Below are positions 23,216 to 37,635 of a stretch of 64,000 bases of DNA, one piece after another. A program made the translations under genes and the position numbers. The stretch is taken from contig NW_019091355.1 of assembly GCF_001949145.1 (NCBI RefSeq), positions 680,083-744,082 of the forward strand. Reading direction: 5' to 3'. Within the stretch, counting starts at the first letter, position 1. Each line of letters begins with the position of its first letter. The notes under the pieces were generated by a model that was not told the DNA's origin, did not search any database, and worked only from the letters and a program-made list of their open reading frames with translations. This stretch comes from Acanthaster planci (lineage: Eukaryota > Echinodermata > Asteroidea > Valvatida > Acanthasteridae).

Positions 23216-26200
23216 AAGGGCAGCCAGAAAGCACTCTCATTGTCCTTTTGTTGCTTCAGAGTAGATCGAGACGTTGCTTCTCGGAAAGGTAAACAAAGCT
23301 GAAAAGGCACCAAGTCCTCCGAGGTAGACAATCAAAAATTTACAAAATTACAGATGGCCCTATGCAGAAGAACTGATATCAAATATTCACCAATAGAGGC
23401 TTTTCATGGTAGCCATCCTGCAGGGCAGTTGTTTTGTTCTACAGGGAAACCTCTATTGTGCATACCCTCTGGAACAAAAGCGCTGGCCTGCAAAATGACA
23501 GCCACGCAAAACCTCTGTAGGAAATTTAATGTTATTGCCATATCGGTTGAATTTATAGAGCTATTTTCCGCCTCCTCAAAGCATCAAACCACATTCAATT
23601 AATGACGAAAAGATATTTCACAGGGAGATAGCGGTATGTCATTGTTGTAAAGTGGCTTGCTTACGGACACAGTGAACTTGCGTGTGTAGAAATCTGTGTT
23701 AGCAACCCTGCTAAACACCAAACAGGCAGATTCAGAGGAAAAAGATCAATTAAACCTCGAAATCAGAATGACGTATATGCACAGAAAATATTTTATTGAC
23801 ATGGAAGAAGAAAGAAGGAGTTATAAGTTTATCATGTCTTTATACAAAGCAAAAATGTTTCGAACGAGGCGTATCAAAAACAGCAATCGTTTATCTTTGT
23901 GGATATGCATTATAAATGATTTCATAAATACGTTCTTGAGAAGGCAAGGAAAAACGTCTCCAAGATACAAAGACCTGAGGATGGGCTTTTCAAGAGTGCA
24001 TCCCAGCCAATTCACCGTCACCTTAGAGACAAATCTCCCAGGGGGGACGCAGAGAAAGGCTGTATATGTACTCCGTCCAAACAATACAAAACGAAGAAGG
24101 GTGAGCTAAGGCAACGAATCAATATGTGCATGATTGTAGGTGCAGGAAGGTGAAAAATGTTGGGCCAGACAGGGACAGGCTCGACCGCTGACAAACAGAA
24201 AAGAGTTCGGCTATTAATTATGCCGAGAAAAACAGGGTTCACAGAGTAGACGACTGATTCATTTTTCTTTTGGCGTGTTACTAGTGCGGGCAAAAACTGA
24301 GTAATTTGGTCGTAGCAATTTAGAATAAGCTGTGCTTTAGTCATGGAATTTCGGGTAGTCATATCACACGTGAGAAAGAACATGCCAGTAAAAAAGGAAA
24401 GACCGGAAATTTTTGGCCTGAAAACGGGTTACCCACTGCAATTTACAGGTCTATCTTACAAAGAAGAAAATATACGTCACTGAGTGAGAAGGGTAAAGTC
24501 TATTTAGCAATTTGAAGAACGTTGTTTTTTATTTTGCAACAAGTTCATCACTGGTCAGAAATGAAATGTTGCCTTAAAATGCCCACTTATTCTACCAAAG
24601 ATCAAGAGAGGGGTATTATTTCTGTATTCAGCATTTAGCTGTGGTATTTATTAAGTTGTAACCTATATGTTTCAGCGACTGCTAGGGATTTTTAAGCACC
24701 TTATGATTCAAATTATTGGCGAGCATGGCAAAAACTAAGATTGTGACGTAGAAAGAAATGGTTCCACATGTGTAGCTAATGCGTTTGTGGAGAAAGAAAA
24801 ACACCTTCGTTAGAAGGATACTCCCATTTCGTCCCCTTAGATCTCCATAGCCACTGCCGTTTGATCTTGTTATTTATAACTTGTCATTTTGAACCGATGT
24901 CGTACGTTGTGGCTGCTATTGTTTATTCCATTTTCTCTCCATTTTATCTCCATCTTAGTTCCATTTTGCAAAATCCTGTCCAATGTAATGTATTTCAAGA
25001 CAAAATGAAACACAACGGACCTGACTGAAGAGTATTATGCATCTGAATTTTGTTCAAATTCTCTCTCCTGCTGGAGGGCAACCCGGAGGCCGATCTTTGA
25101 GCTTCGAGTTTTATTCTTTTCCAATTTTGAAAATTAGACTTACAGATCCGAAGGGGATGCATGAATTTTGGAATCAGCATCCAATATTGTCTTCATGTTT
25201 TTTTGCCGCTGGGTTGGCAAACAACTCTGTCTGAATGTGTATTTCTCTGAGCGGGATCAGATGTTCATAGAATTAACAAAGGGAATTCCCGCGACTCTCC
25301 TGTGAAATCCAGGAAAATGTGATTTACATTTTGAAGCGATTGCCAGCTTGCAAATTATCTTTACATCAGCTTAGAACGAATCAGCCTGGCCAAGGCATGA
25401 CTTGTATCTTGGCATCCACTGTCAAGAAGGGTTTGAATTTATTACGTTTGATGGATATTCCCCAGCAGTCAATTTCTCATGACCCGTCAAAAGCGTCAGG
25501 GCCTGAAAATGACGACGTGTTTGTTGGTAACCAAAGCCATGACACACACAGGACGTCTGGTGGGAGAATGAAGTTGTCTAAAACTGCCTTTAACAATCAT
25601 TATTTGGCGGTTTTGCATAGCTCAGTTCTTCTCTCATAATTTTGTTCATGTGACTGTGCCAGCTATAAATACTTTCACCTGTCTGTAAAGTCTGTTTGAT
25701 GGTCGTCCAGGCAGAAAAGCAAAATGGAGACTTGTTTTTGCCGCCCAAACAATGGTTGACATATAGTCACTATGAAATGTGCTTTTGATGCTGATTTTTA
25801 TTCTTACCTTTTCCCCGGTCTATTCACGATTCATAATTACTTCAACATTTCCTCTGTACCATACCAGTGACTTACAGCTTTAATATATTACGGCTCCGTT
25901 AAGTAGGGTATGAGGCGGCTTGAGCGCAGCGCCAACGTCCGTATATCGGGCCGCGCGGTTCCACGCTGGTGTGGTTGTCCAACTTAATCACATCGTTTCG
26001 TTACTGACACGGACGGCAAACAGATCACGTTTCAGCAAGCTAAGGCAGAGCGGGTACCGCCATACTAGACACGATAGAGGGGCCATTCAATTGGTATTTT
26101 GCTAGCATTACTCCCAGAGAAGAAGGGACGAACACACCGCGGGCAAACCGGCTCGACACGTTGAAAAGAACTGAATAGCGCATATTGGTAACTTTAAATG

Positions 26201-26316
26201 AAAATATAAAAAGAAATCCTTGCATGTTTTGAAGAACGTTACCCTTATTCTTGAAAGTTTGGATCAATGGAGAAATACAACCATTGGATGAGATGTGAAC
26301 ATCCTGAAAATGAAGT

Positions 26317-26411
26317 ACGGAAGCCCGTTAGGGCCACGTGTCTTTCTCTTTCACGGCGGTGTGTTTCTCTTTCGTGAAAGAGAAAGACACCTGGCCCTAA
26401 CGGGCTTCCGT
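26317..26411. mobile_element. 95-bp foldback MITE with 8-bp target duplication
   Basis: Two 39-base arms (26317-26355 and 26373-26411) are reverse complements with a single mismatch and a 17-base loop. The ends read ACGGAAGCCCG...CGGGCTTCCGT. The element is flanked by the direct repeat AATGAAGT (26309-26316 and 26412-26419). An 8-bp duplication is typical of hAT-like transposition, but the terminal sequence is not a standard hAT end, so the superfamily is open. Confidence 0.85.
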
Positions 26412-26419
26412 AATGAAGT

Positions 26420-29400
26420 AAGGTAAAAGGACGTCAATAAAATACGTGACTGGCGCCGGTCGAAGCACTTACCTAATTTGAATTCGAAGTGTCAAGGAAC
26501 CAAATTGCTTTTTTTCAATTGACTGGTTTTGGTTAGTTTTTCAAATTGTACCACCATGTACGTTATACAAATAAACCTTTACCTTTAAGCTAACTTTAAA
26601 ATCTGGTTTCACGCGTGAAAAGTAGAATCAAATCTGGTCCTTTTCAAAACAGCCTGAACATTTCCAGCATCGAGACATGGGCGAAAGCCTTGAAGGCTAA
26701 TTCTCTAGTGAAATTTTAACCTTATCCTATCTGGGTCGACGGCACCAGCTGTCCACTTCTCTTCTCCAGAATCTACACTTCGGTCTATTCCAAGATCAAT
26801 ACCTTAATGAATGCATTCAATGGGCGGACACTAATGACCCAAAGAAAACAGCAAATCCTAATGAGGTTCACTAGTCTTGATCCAAGCGCAGCAAAAATGC
26901 GTTCCTTACATTGATTGTCCAAGCCAGGTTCACGCGGACAATTGATTTACAGGACAAAGTGTTGATTTCTGCATAAACATTGGAAAAACCAGCCCATTCG
27001 TCAATTGAAAATAAATTGACTTGACGAGTTAACTTAAAATAAACAAAGAGTTAAGGCGTATGGTATTTATCTGACTTTTTACATCAATTTCTATGTTAGG
27101 TTGAGCTGAACGCCCAAACTTGTAAATCGCCTCGGTTACGCAACCTGTTAGAAGCTTTGAAAAGCTAAAAATGAAAAGGATAGCATAACACACGGTGGTT
27201 ACAGAACACGGCTGGGTGTATATCAACTTCTCTACCAAGTGAAACATCATAAGGCTGCTCAGTTCTGCAAGTTAAGTTTATTATTCAATTGGACACAAAG
27301 ATCATGCAAATCATAAGCCTTGTTGTCTTGATCGGAGATTATTGTCAACATAGACTAGTAAGTGTTATGACAAGAAATCATCAAAATCACTGTAGAATGT
27401 AGAACCATTAAGCTGTTCAAATTGGAAATATTTCTTGTTTCTTTCATCTTTGAGACACAAACAACTTCTGTTTTTAGACACGTCCTCCACAAAGGTGCTG
27501 AAAACATCGCAAAATTTAGAGTCTTTGAAAAGCCAGAACTCATGTATTCATTTGCCTAAAATGTGACAAGCAAACCCAGCACCAAGTGTGGTACCTATGT
27601 TCGAAATACATTCTGCTCCTGAAGGCACGTGAATATTTCCGTTTAGTTTGGGTCTGGCGTTTTTAGCGAAAGATTTTTCGTAGCGTATCAAATCAACATG
27701 TAACCCAACCTGGAAATCTATGGCAGAACCATTCATATTGGCGACTGGTCACTAGATTGATCATATTTCGTCCCTTTTCAGGCCCAATCTGCGCGGCTAG
27801 GCAACCTTATCCCTTGCATCGGTGCACTTTCTATCGCGGTCCTAGGCTTGGCGCGCCCTCCCGGCAGAATTAATCCACCCTCTGGGGAATGGGTCGCTCC
27901 CCCGCAGAAATTACCTCCAAAACTCGACGAATTATTGCAGCTACCTGTTTTCCCAAACTGGTACCTGCCTGCAACACTATTGATCGGTTCACTTCTCCAA
28001 CGCGAAGAAAAGAAAAGACCTTGCCAAACAACGATGCAAATATCGATATGAGAGCTCTCCATGAAATGCTGCTCTTCCTTTAATTCAATGTGCGCGCTCC
28101 AGGACAAAGGACATAGGAAATAAAATTCGCTACCTCTACGCTGTGTTGGTTTTGGTCGAAAGTAAAATACCCGGCAATGACGTATACGGTTTTGAAGCTG
28201 CGCATGGCAATATTGCCATTTTATTATTTTTTCATGCAGTTAGCAAACGATTGGAATATCATTAATGCTTACAACTTGGCTTTTTGACTCAAGCTTTGAT
28301 ACTGTAAATTCACATGCATCAGGGCATCCTATACACGAAGACCGCTGTTTTCAAGCATCATGTCAAGCTTGGCGGTGATGTCGTGTACACTCAATACCAC
28401 TGAATTAAATAGTCAAGTCACCTGAAAATGATTGGGTAATTCGACCTGTTTTTTTCCAAGCTCCAGGACAGGAACAGGAGAAGAACATGTTTTGCAAATG
28501 TTTAATACCTGTAAAAAAACTGTACAGGAGTAAAATTACCCACGTTTAAGGGATAATTTCCAAGACATTATGCGCGAGTTACATCTTCCCTTGAACGGGA
28601 TTTATAAATAAAAAGTGCACTTAATTTTTAATCAGAGTTCCCTCCTTTATAATTTTACACTCGATCGGCAGTCATAGTGATGGTTGAAAAATCAATATTT
28701 AATTTAAAAGGATGGCACTTTGGGCAAAAGTTGTTGGCAGGTTTGGCTTGTGGTTAAATATGTTCCTCTTACCTCTTGTCCACGTCCACATTCTGGTTAT
28801 GATACTGGAGGTTACTGCTGCGTCATTCACGCAGGATAGACATGGCAATCTAGACCACCTCACATGTGAGTCGACGCGAAAGCGATGTGTGGTGAAATGA
28901 CACTGGAAATGATTGCCATTGGCGACAGGTTTTATTGTGAGAATATTGAAGATAATTCGAGGGATTCTTAAAATCCATCCCCACACTACAATTCTCATTA
29001 ATTTATTTCACCGCTGTCGTTTTTTTTATTTTCTCGCTTACATTTTAAAGTAAGTCTTTTAAATGTTCTTTAATTTGATTTTACCACTTCTATTTAGCTT
29101 TTTATTATTACTGTGCTCACTTGAAATCCGAAGAGACACTTTTCAAGTTCAATTGGTAATAAACTGTCTACGGAATAGGCTAATAATAGGCCTACTTGTC
29201 ATTCTGCCGTCCTTGTTTTATGTACTGTTTTACATTCAACATTTTCCCCTTCGACTAAAAACTGATGAAAGGAAAGTGACTTTTTTCAGAGTGTATGAAA
29301 TAACAGAGTGGATTCGTCTGCACCTTTGAATACAAACAAGTTTGTCACATCCTGTTTTAACGATGGAACCGATGTCTGACAGAACACAGCCACGGACGTT

Positions 29401-32400
29401 ATGCGAATAATTCAATGGCAATGTACTCGTGTAGAATAACAAAAATTTGTCATGTTGATACCCAGTCGCCTTTTGTCAAGGGACATACGTGTACCCGGGG
29501 CAAGTCTTTTGTCCTTGAGGTTGTGACGGTCGCAGAGACGGAAGGTGTAATTACTTCATCTTTCAAAAATATTTTTCATAATGCAAGTCGCTGAAAGGGA
29601 GGAAATGAAGTTATTTTTCTTTGAGTGATGTCACTGTGTATTTGCAACACCACTCCGCAAGAACAACAAAAGAAAGATAAACCTGTGAAAGAGTAGGTGA
29701 ATTCTAAATTATGATGACGATTCCGACGACAAGAGTCAGTACTTTCAAACAAAACGGTGGTGCTGATGTTGAAAGTGCAGAACGGAAAACCTTTTTACAA
29801 TAAACTTTGGATGAAATTAAGCACTTGCTTTAAGAGTACCAATGGCACATAATGACCCATCTCAATTCATATTCTCAGGTAAAGGTCTAAGATTCCCTGT
29901 TTTGGTTGTTAAATTACTTCTAAGACACTCATGTCACCTACGATGCTATGTCTGTTAGCTTTCGATGAGTAGAACACTTTTTTACGCTTTTGGAGGCAAT
30001 ATTTTACACCCCCGCGTATGTTATCAAAGCGAAAGAAATTCAGCGTTGAATAAAACTGTTTGTTCTGTCCTGAGAGGCCAGGTGACAATCTAACAAGGTT
30101 CAGGTCTTCGTTGTACTTTGATCAAGGAGCCCATTCTTAGGGTGGAAGTATTTTTGTTATCTATAGTGCTACAAATAACCAGGCCTTGATTGTTTCTCTA
30201 CCAAATGCTTATACTAGACTAAGAGGATCCTCGTGGGTGTGGACAGTAATCAAGTCTGTTCGGAAAGAAGCAATGCAAATACAGTACACAACAAATCCCA
30301 ATTCGCAACACATTTATTTTGGCACCTGAAAATTGTAGTTCAACAAGCCCAGTTTCCGGATTACACTAAGCGCCTTCAGTGAGCGCACGTTTTTGTTCCT
30401 CCTTGACGTGCATGAGTCCACCCTGTGGACTTTTATTGTCAGTGAATATCTTTATAATATACTTTCTGAATTAAGGTTTGAAACTTGCCGGATGAATGTT
30501 CCAAATGGCTCTAAAGTCAGTGATTGATGAGCCACGAGCGAAAGCCAATGATGTCTAGGTGGAATTTTGTGATTAACAAACTCTGTCGAGTGAACAAAAT
30601 ATTGGCAGATTGGCTTGCCTAAAATGCAAGGGATTTACACAAAACTGAATATAGCTCCTTAGAGGAAATTTGGAACACAAGGGGATATGCAGTTGATGGG
30701 GACAACATGACAGGAGAATGAAATCGATTCGTAGATTTATAGTATACTAAAATGTAGTGAGCCTGGAAATGTAGACGTGGAAACATTTGGTTCATTCTTT
30801 GAAATGTTACATTCCATCGATGTTTGTTCACCAAAGCTATAGCCTACAACGAGACATAATCGATTCTTATTGTCAAAACTTCGACTGTCAAGGTGTTAAA
30901 CATCCAAGCAAGATTCATCCTCAAATGGCCCCCTAATCAAAAAGCTTTGTTACGATGAGGAGACTCTGTTTCATCAATCTGGAAAGTTTTACACATACTT
31001 CCATTATCTATCATGGTGGGTACGGTGACAAACATAACAGGTGTAAGATACGTTAAGTTAGAAGTCCAGCTCAAAGAGCTTGGTATAACTGACAAACGGT
31101 CATAACGGCAGAATTTCATTCCCCAGAAGTTATCAGTCATCGCTGCAGTTGCTGAAATATTTTCGGGCCAGACCGCACGTTTCCAATCACAACTGACTTT
31201 AGTGTGTCGTGATTGGTGTTCGTAGAGCAACGTGGTACCACAAATTAAAGCCATAAAACAAATATATGGACTGAAATATAGGTCAGGCGATGATCATGGG
31301 AAGAGCAAAGAGGATATTTTATGTGGGATGGAAAAAAGCATTTCCAAAGCAGTTATCAGTGCATTATAAATCAATGTGAATAGAGTCATAACAAACCGTC
31401 CAGTGTTGGTTAGGGAGCAAGTGGCGGTGTGTATACATGTATTATCAAAGCTGTCCTTTGACAATAGCTTTTCACGAAGGGATGAAACCCGTTTGTTTCT
31501 CATTCATGCTGCAAATGTTCCGGAGGGTTTGGTTGTTGCAGCTATAGTTTTTACGGAGTCAGCTCTTGCTACGCTGCTGTGTCGTGGCAGTTACAGTTCA
31601 ATTTCGCTGCCGTTGCCATTGGATCTGTCTCAGTTTTCTGCTGTAAAGGCCTCCATTCTTTCGATTTATATTTTAGATTTATGGAGCCAGCTATCAGTTT
31701 GCAGGAGTTTGTGTATTTTACACTGGCGCTACAACATCAGTCCCACAACAGGTGAAGGATTTAGGAGTGTTAGGGTTAATTAAGCTATTAATCATTGCTT
31801 AAAAAGAAACCACTGTTTTTAAAGACCGTCTTGAAGTTGTGTCGTACCGGGTACCAGTGCACTGTCAAAGACGTGGAATAACACGTTGCACCCTCTGAAG
31901 TCTGGTTTCCATATCGACGTAATGAGTTGCAGCAAGCATTGCCGATTAGTCCCCAACGATACGCAGTGATATGCAATACTTTATGTATTACCGGTTCTAG
32001 TCTACTATATGCAGCCCCAATTGACAACAAAATAGCTCACCATCAACAAAATACATTAATGTGGAGTACCAGTTTGGTTTCAAGAGGTAACGTTGCGGTA
32101 GCGGTGGTTACGATCATATGGAAACCAGGCTTAACATCCAACTTTTAACTCAACTACGCATTTTTCGGTTAGTTACTGACAGCCCAGCTGACAGTGCTAA
32201 ATCACGCTAGTCGCCCTAAAATTCATTCTCGATATCGTGTACCGTAATTGATCTCCATTTTTCATTTGTTATGGAAATTACAAGAAGGCAGCATATACGT
32301 TATTGTCTAGACGCCACGCAGGAGGTCTTCCCTGCATTACTACCGAAATTGTCCAATATAACGGTGCACAGATTGTTGATGTAATGGATTTGTAGCGTTT

Positions 32401-34540
32401 GCGCGTATAAACAGGTGACCAAGCGATTTTCGCTGCGAGCTTCGTTGGTAACCCGCTGGTGACCTTTCCATTTGGTTGAACTGTTGCTGAGTGCATTTCA
32501 AATGACGATCAGGGGTCAATACTTCTTTAAGCTCAAAAACTGGATGCACGTGCAGCAATCACAAGAGTGAATTTCTTTGCTTTTTGTTGCAAACCCCCCC
32601 CCAAAAAAAAGGATACCATAATTATGCGCATCCATTGATGGGGCGACGAGTACCAGCAAAGTTGTTGCCGCTACCACTTTGCATGATTGATGAGGATACA
32701 AAGTTTTAACAGGTGCAATCCAAGCACTCGGAGCCGGGTTCTTTAACACGGAACATGACACAGAATATGACGGCACCAATGAAAGGAAATAATCCCGCAC
32801 GCCGTGTATAACCGGTGCTGTGCCAAACAGTATACCCCTGGCTATCAATTCTATGGACAGCCTCATCTGAAATCCTGAAAAGGGGGTCTAAAGACGAGAG
32901 AGGTCAGAGAGCTAGGGTAATCCTCCCCGGGGTTAAAAGGACAGGCACTTTATTAAAAATGGTGTACCGACTTCGAAGGATTATGTCCCTACTCTGCAAG
33001 CGCCAGTATTCGTGCTCATGCAATTTAACCGTTCAAGCTGGAGTGGAAAAAAAATGAGAATTCATCACTCAATGAGTATTCCATGATATCAAATCATTGT
33101 GGATTCTGCTGAGTGGAGGATGTGGAGAAATGGTTGATAGGCTTTATGATGCATGAAGTATGACATTCGTGTTATATTTTTATGATGAAAAGATCTGTCG
33201 AGGGATCTTCAACGCGTCTTGGAAATGGGGTCAGGAGCACCTCCGAAAGAGAACTGACGGGAGTTGATGGTAAGACGGAGCAATACACGCGGGAAGGGGA
33301 ATCGACCGAGCCCGAAGCGCCTGAGGTGGGCTTAACAAGGACTACCGTAGGGGGCCAGTAACCAAAGACATTCCCCTCCGTATAACCCCCAATCGCTGTA
33401 GACAGACGCATACTATTATGAGGAATGCTTGCGGTGAATTGACGCGTCTTGAATCTCGTACACACCCAATTCTATTGTCACGGGCAACTTGATGTTCGTC
33501 GCTCAATCGTATCTGCATCTCGACCGGTTATAATATAAATTATGTTTTAAAGGAAAATGTCAATCTCTGCTACTGGTAGGAAATCTCGCTATCACGATCT
33601 GGTATTAAAATGAAGCATGGCTCGGTCTTAAATGTCCTATTAAGATCATCTATTTCTTGAAGTATATGTTTTCACAGAACGCATTGTCACAGTTTACAAT
33701 CTGTAGTAAAATGTTAAGTGCGTCACTACAGATCGAGACAACTGTCGAATTTCAACTGTATTACAACTAAACGCTTTTTGCGAAAACAGTTTCTAGAAAA
33801 AAATTGATGGAATACTACGGTACTTAAATCAAAATTCTGCATCTGTAAATGTGCCTGCAAGTATGAAATGAGGGTGAATACCTCTCGAGATTTCAAACAG
33901 GGATTGTTATTCAGTATAACTTAAAAGGAAAGCGTAGATCGGAAAATCTAATAGCCTAATGCTTTATTCAAAGCTTCTACCTTTTCCCAGTTCCTGGGTA
34001 ATTCCAGCGGAATATTTTTCTCACAGTAGTGAGGTGAGTACTATTCTCGCCGTACGGTTCAACAGTTTAACTGATCCATATTTGTAGCTCAGTGTAGGTG
34101 GGAACTTTTGTTAACTCTGCCGATTTGCACACAGGAAAGCGGCCGTCAGAGTCAGGAGTGTCAAGGTAAACAGTATAATGTAATAAGGCGCCATTTGCTC
34201 CTGTGCGAATTGAGTTAACGTAATTGGTTCATTTCATTAGAGTCATGATGTGCACATCATCGGCTGTTTGGTAAAGTTCGCAGAAACACCACGAAAACTA
34301 GAAGTAAGGGAGGAGGTGACGGGGAGGGTGGGGTAAGCGCCTCAATCGGCTGTGTGACCTCACATGAGAGTAGGGTATTATGTTGCCATACGCTCGGATA
34401 ATGGCATAATAAGAGCTCCACGTGCGCGCAGACACACAGTGCGTAAAAGTCAGAATAAAACATGTGGGAAATCCCTCAGAGGATTGAAACCATGAACAGA
34501 AGAGCTCAATCTGTCACTTCAACTTCCTCCTGTTTGAATA
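26420..34540. other. intergenic, no recognised gene
   Basis: Non-coding sequence between two MITEs. Open frames near 27.8-28.1 kb (both strands) and 31.4-31.8 kb (plus) have no recognisable domain. No splice-linked exon series or RNA gene was identified. Confidence 0.5.
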
Positions 34541-34707
34541 CAGGCGTTTCACAATAGTGCGCCTCCAAGAGTTTGCAACGCGTTGACCAATCACAGTGAG
34601 TGAAATCTGTCGACCGAATGCGCGTTTGGAATGTGTCGAAAGATTTACGCACTGTAATTGGTCAACGCGTTGCAAACTCTTGGAGGCGCACTACTGTGAA
34701 TCGCCTG
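34541..34707. mobile_element. 167-bp MITE with 58-bp inverted repeats, TA target site
   Basis: Arms 34541-34598 and 34650-34707 are reverse complements with a few mismatches. The ends read CAGGCG...CGCCTG and are flanked by TA on both sides. A TA duplication with ends starting CAGG fits a non-autonomous Tc1/mariner-type element. The 51-base centre encodes nothing. Confidence 0.85.
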
Positions 34708-37635
34708 TATTATATTACTATACAGACTTGTCATTTTACAAGACTACATCCTCTATTTTATAGGCCTATTTGAAAACAGTCAGTCAAGACACAAAAGGGT
34801 CACTGTAATACACCCGTGGACCAACATGGTTAAAGTTTGTCAGGAGCACATTTGGTGAGGAACTTCAGCGGTTGCGGTCATAGCTTCGATAGATACAAAG
34901 CTTAATCTTTTCTTTAAATTCTAAGCGAGGGGCGGACACACTGAAGGGGGGGGGGACTAAACCTCCGTTTTTCCCTCCTACTAAAATCACTGATATACCA
35001 TAATACGTTATCATGGTGAACGTTGAAGCAATCGACGAAAGTTATCACGGAAGTCTGACATATATCCAGACCGTTAACTTTGTTAAACGAAATATGCATT
35101 AAGATTGCCCTTTAAATTCTGACAACGTAAACGATCAGAACTTAAGCGCGAAAGGTTAATGCAGCGAGCTCTTTTCGTCCTTCAGTCTCACGGATGTAAA
35201 TCTGTTTGCCTTTTATCGCGCATGCGGTCGCGTCTATTTAGCACTGACCGATGAGTGTTGCGGGTGGTACGTGTCCTTCATTGCCTCTGCCCTTGGGCAA
35301 GGTGTAAATCCACCAAACTTGACTGCTTGGATCCCACAGAGAGGCTGGATTCGCTTTATGGGTGCATTTAATCCTCAGCAAATTGAAAGCTTAGAAAACA
35401 TCGGTATTCTCCCGAAACAAAACAGTGATATGTATGCAGCTCTCTCAAAGTAAGGCATCTTCGACATTATATCCTCGTTTGATTGGTATGTTTAAATAAT
35501 TCATAAAGGTGGGCGTTTTTCGTAGAAGTTTTCAAAGAAATGTCATGTGTGAAGCGGCACGTTTTCAGGCATGCACGTATAGGGTCACTCACCCTCCGGT
35601 GTTCCAGTAACGAGTTTTCTTTCCCTTTTTGAACATTGTGGAGTTAATCAAGAATCATCGTCATTTCAATTCTTACGACGACCTCGCCGGTCGCAATCAG
35701 GCTGCAGCTGCTTCATCGTTGTCAGTGACTAGTCAAAAGAGGAAAAGGACCGTGACAGTTACCCGCGGATCGCATTCATCGTTTCCCGTCACAAGGCCAG
35801 TCTATCTGTTACAAACCCCACCGCGACAAACCAGATGTCATCCGACTGCGCAGCTGTCCTTAGATTAAACTGCGAGCGGGCGTACTACCAGTTCAATCAA
35901 ATCCAACCCTGTTTTGAGTGCTAACCCAAACAGGACAGGACATGCTACTTGTTTTCACACATTGCATTTTGAACTCTTAGCTGTTACATAATTTACCAAT
36001 CGTTTTGATGACCAAGACCATTCCGTTTGGGTATTTGTGCGCCATTTTAATTAAGATAGAAAGACTGGTCTTAAGACCAGAGAATGACTTACTGTAACTC
36101 AGTCATTAATCCCTGCCGCCATAACGTACACAGTTCATCCGGTTATACATCACACGATCAAAATTAGCTGGAGTATCATTTCGCTGTAAGAATTGGACTT
36201 TCATAGCTGTGGCTTACGTTTCACGCTATGAGCGCACTGCAGTAAGGAGGCGTAGCCAGTGTTAAGTCTCCTACTGTGGCCATTAGGAGCCTCTGAAAGG
36301 CCTCTAAAGGTCCATTACCTTTATACCGTTCCTTGTACTTTTCCATGAGACAAGTGGGAGTCTTAAAAACAAACTACGATGACAGTTTATCCACGGCTTT
36401 GCGGCAAAATGGAAAGGGTAGTTCTAGGCCAAACAAATTCATGTAAAGCCATCTAATGCCTGATACAACTATCAACTGTGGACACGCTACCGTCACTATG
36501 CACTGACCAAACAGTGCCAAGAGACCTGCCCCACGGATATTGTGAGTCCAAACAACCCGCTCAAAATTACGCGACAAATGGAGGCTTTTACGGTAAATTT
36601 CGAGCCCATACACATGTCGCAGTTTTGCAGGTTCTCAAAAACAAATTTGAAGGAAAAAATCTCGAATTTCTCCTCATTTGAGTAAATTAGCATAATAGCA
36701 ATGATAACTGTCTGTGATCAAGCATCCAACTACCACGGGTTATCACTATGATATTAATATGTCGGTTAATATTGATTTATGCCCTCTCAATATTTTACAA
36801 CTTATTTATTACTGTAGTTGTAAAAGTGGGCTTAGAGGTTATACCATCGGCTGTACGCTGGATTGTTGAGAAGATAGACGAACGATCGTTGAACAATGTC
36901 AGTTTCTTACCAAGATCGGTCAATAATTCATGTTATTATATCACGCATGCCCAGCCCTGCTCTCCAGCGAAAACGCCGGACAACGAAGATGTTTGTTTGA
37001 ACCATCCTCACGAGGGTTCCTGGCTGGATTATGGACAAAATTGCTTCCTTGGTCAAAAGAGAGAGACAGAGAGCTGATCACAGGAAAATATCAGGGTATC
37101 TTTTATTAAACCTGCGGGCGAGTAGAGAGGTTAGGGATTGATAAAAAAGCGCGCCGTGTGTGTTATCTTTAGTCTCAGAAGGAGTGTTGCTCAACTTCGT
37201 TCGTGTCTTATGGTTACAAATAGCCGCTGGTGGGGGAAGCGTGTGTATTGCCCCTACAGGTGATTCCACTGGTCATGCCCAGGGAGTGTCATCTCTAAGT
37301 GAAAATTGGACCTGGTTCTAGAATATCCAGTGAGGGCAAATTACCAGCTCTGGTGTGAGGTGATTTCCTTCATTTCACAGACTGATTAAAGGTAGGAAGA
37401 TGTGTATTTCCTTATCGCAATATATCACACGATGCTCTATCAAAAGGAGAAGTAAGCAAGTGGGATGCTCAGTTAGAAAGTTTTCATTCGAGAATAGTTA
37501 CTACAAAAATCGTTAGGTTGGTTCTGATGCATTTGTTGTGGTTATTGGTTTTTTAAAAATTCAAATCGTGGTTTATTTAATTCGCTTTAGGACTGTCATT
37601 AATTTTACAAAGCTATACAGCTCAGTGGTCCTTGA

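Larger units (their letters stand above)
16001..26316. other. intergenic, no recognised gene
   Basis: About 10 kb of mainly AT-rich non-coding sequence between nodal and the receptor locus. Open frames up to 137 codons occur, for example near 23.7-24.1 kb, but none has domains, coding-like composition or splice context. SINE-like fragments lie at about 18.2 and 23.1 kb. A near-perfect 23-base palindrome of AATGAATGAAT type lies at about 22427-22449. The rest shows nothing I can name. Confidence 0.5.

Noticed and set aside
23696-24109. 137-codon plus-strand frame in the desert
   Set aside because: Starts at a non-ATG codon, has no domain and AT-rich codon use like the flanks.
27778-28107. Overlapping open frames on both strands near 27.9 kb
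   Set aside because: Both strands open in a locally CpG-richer patch; no domain in either, so coding cannot be supported.
31376-31783. 135-codon plus-strand frame
   Set aside because: No homology, no splice context and non-ATG start.
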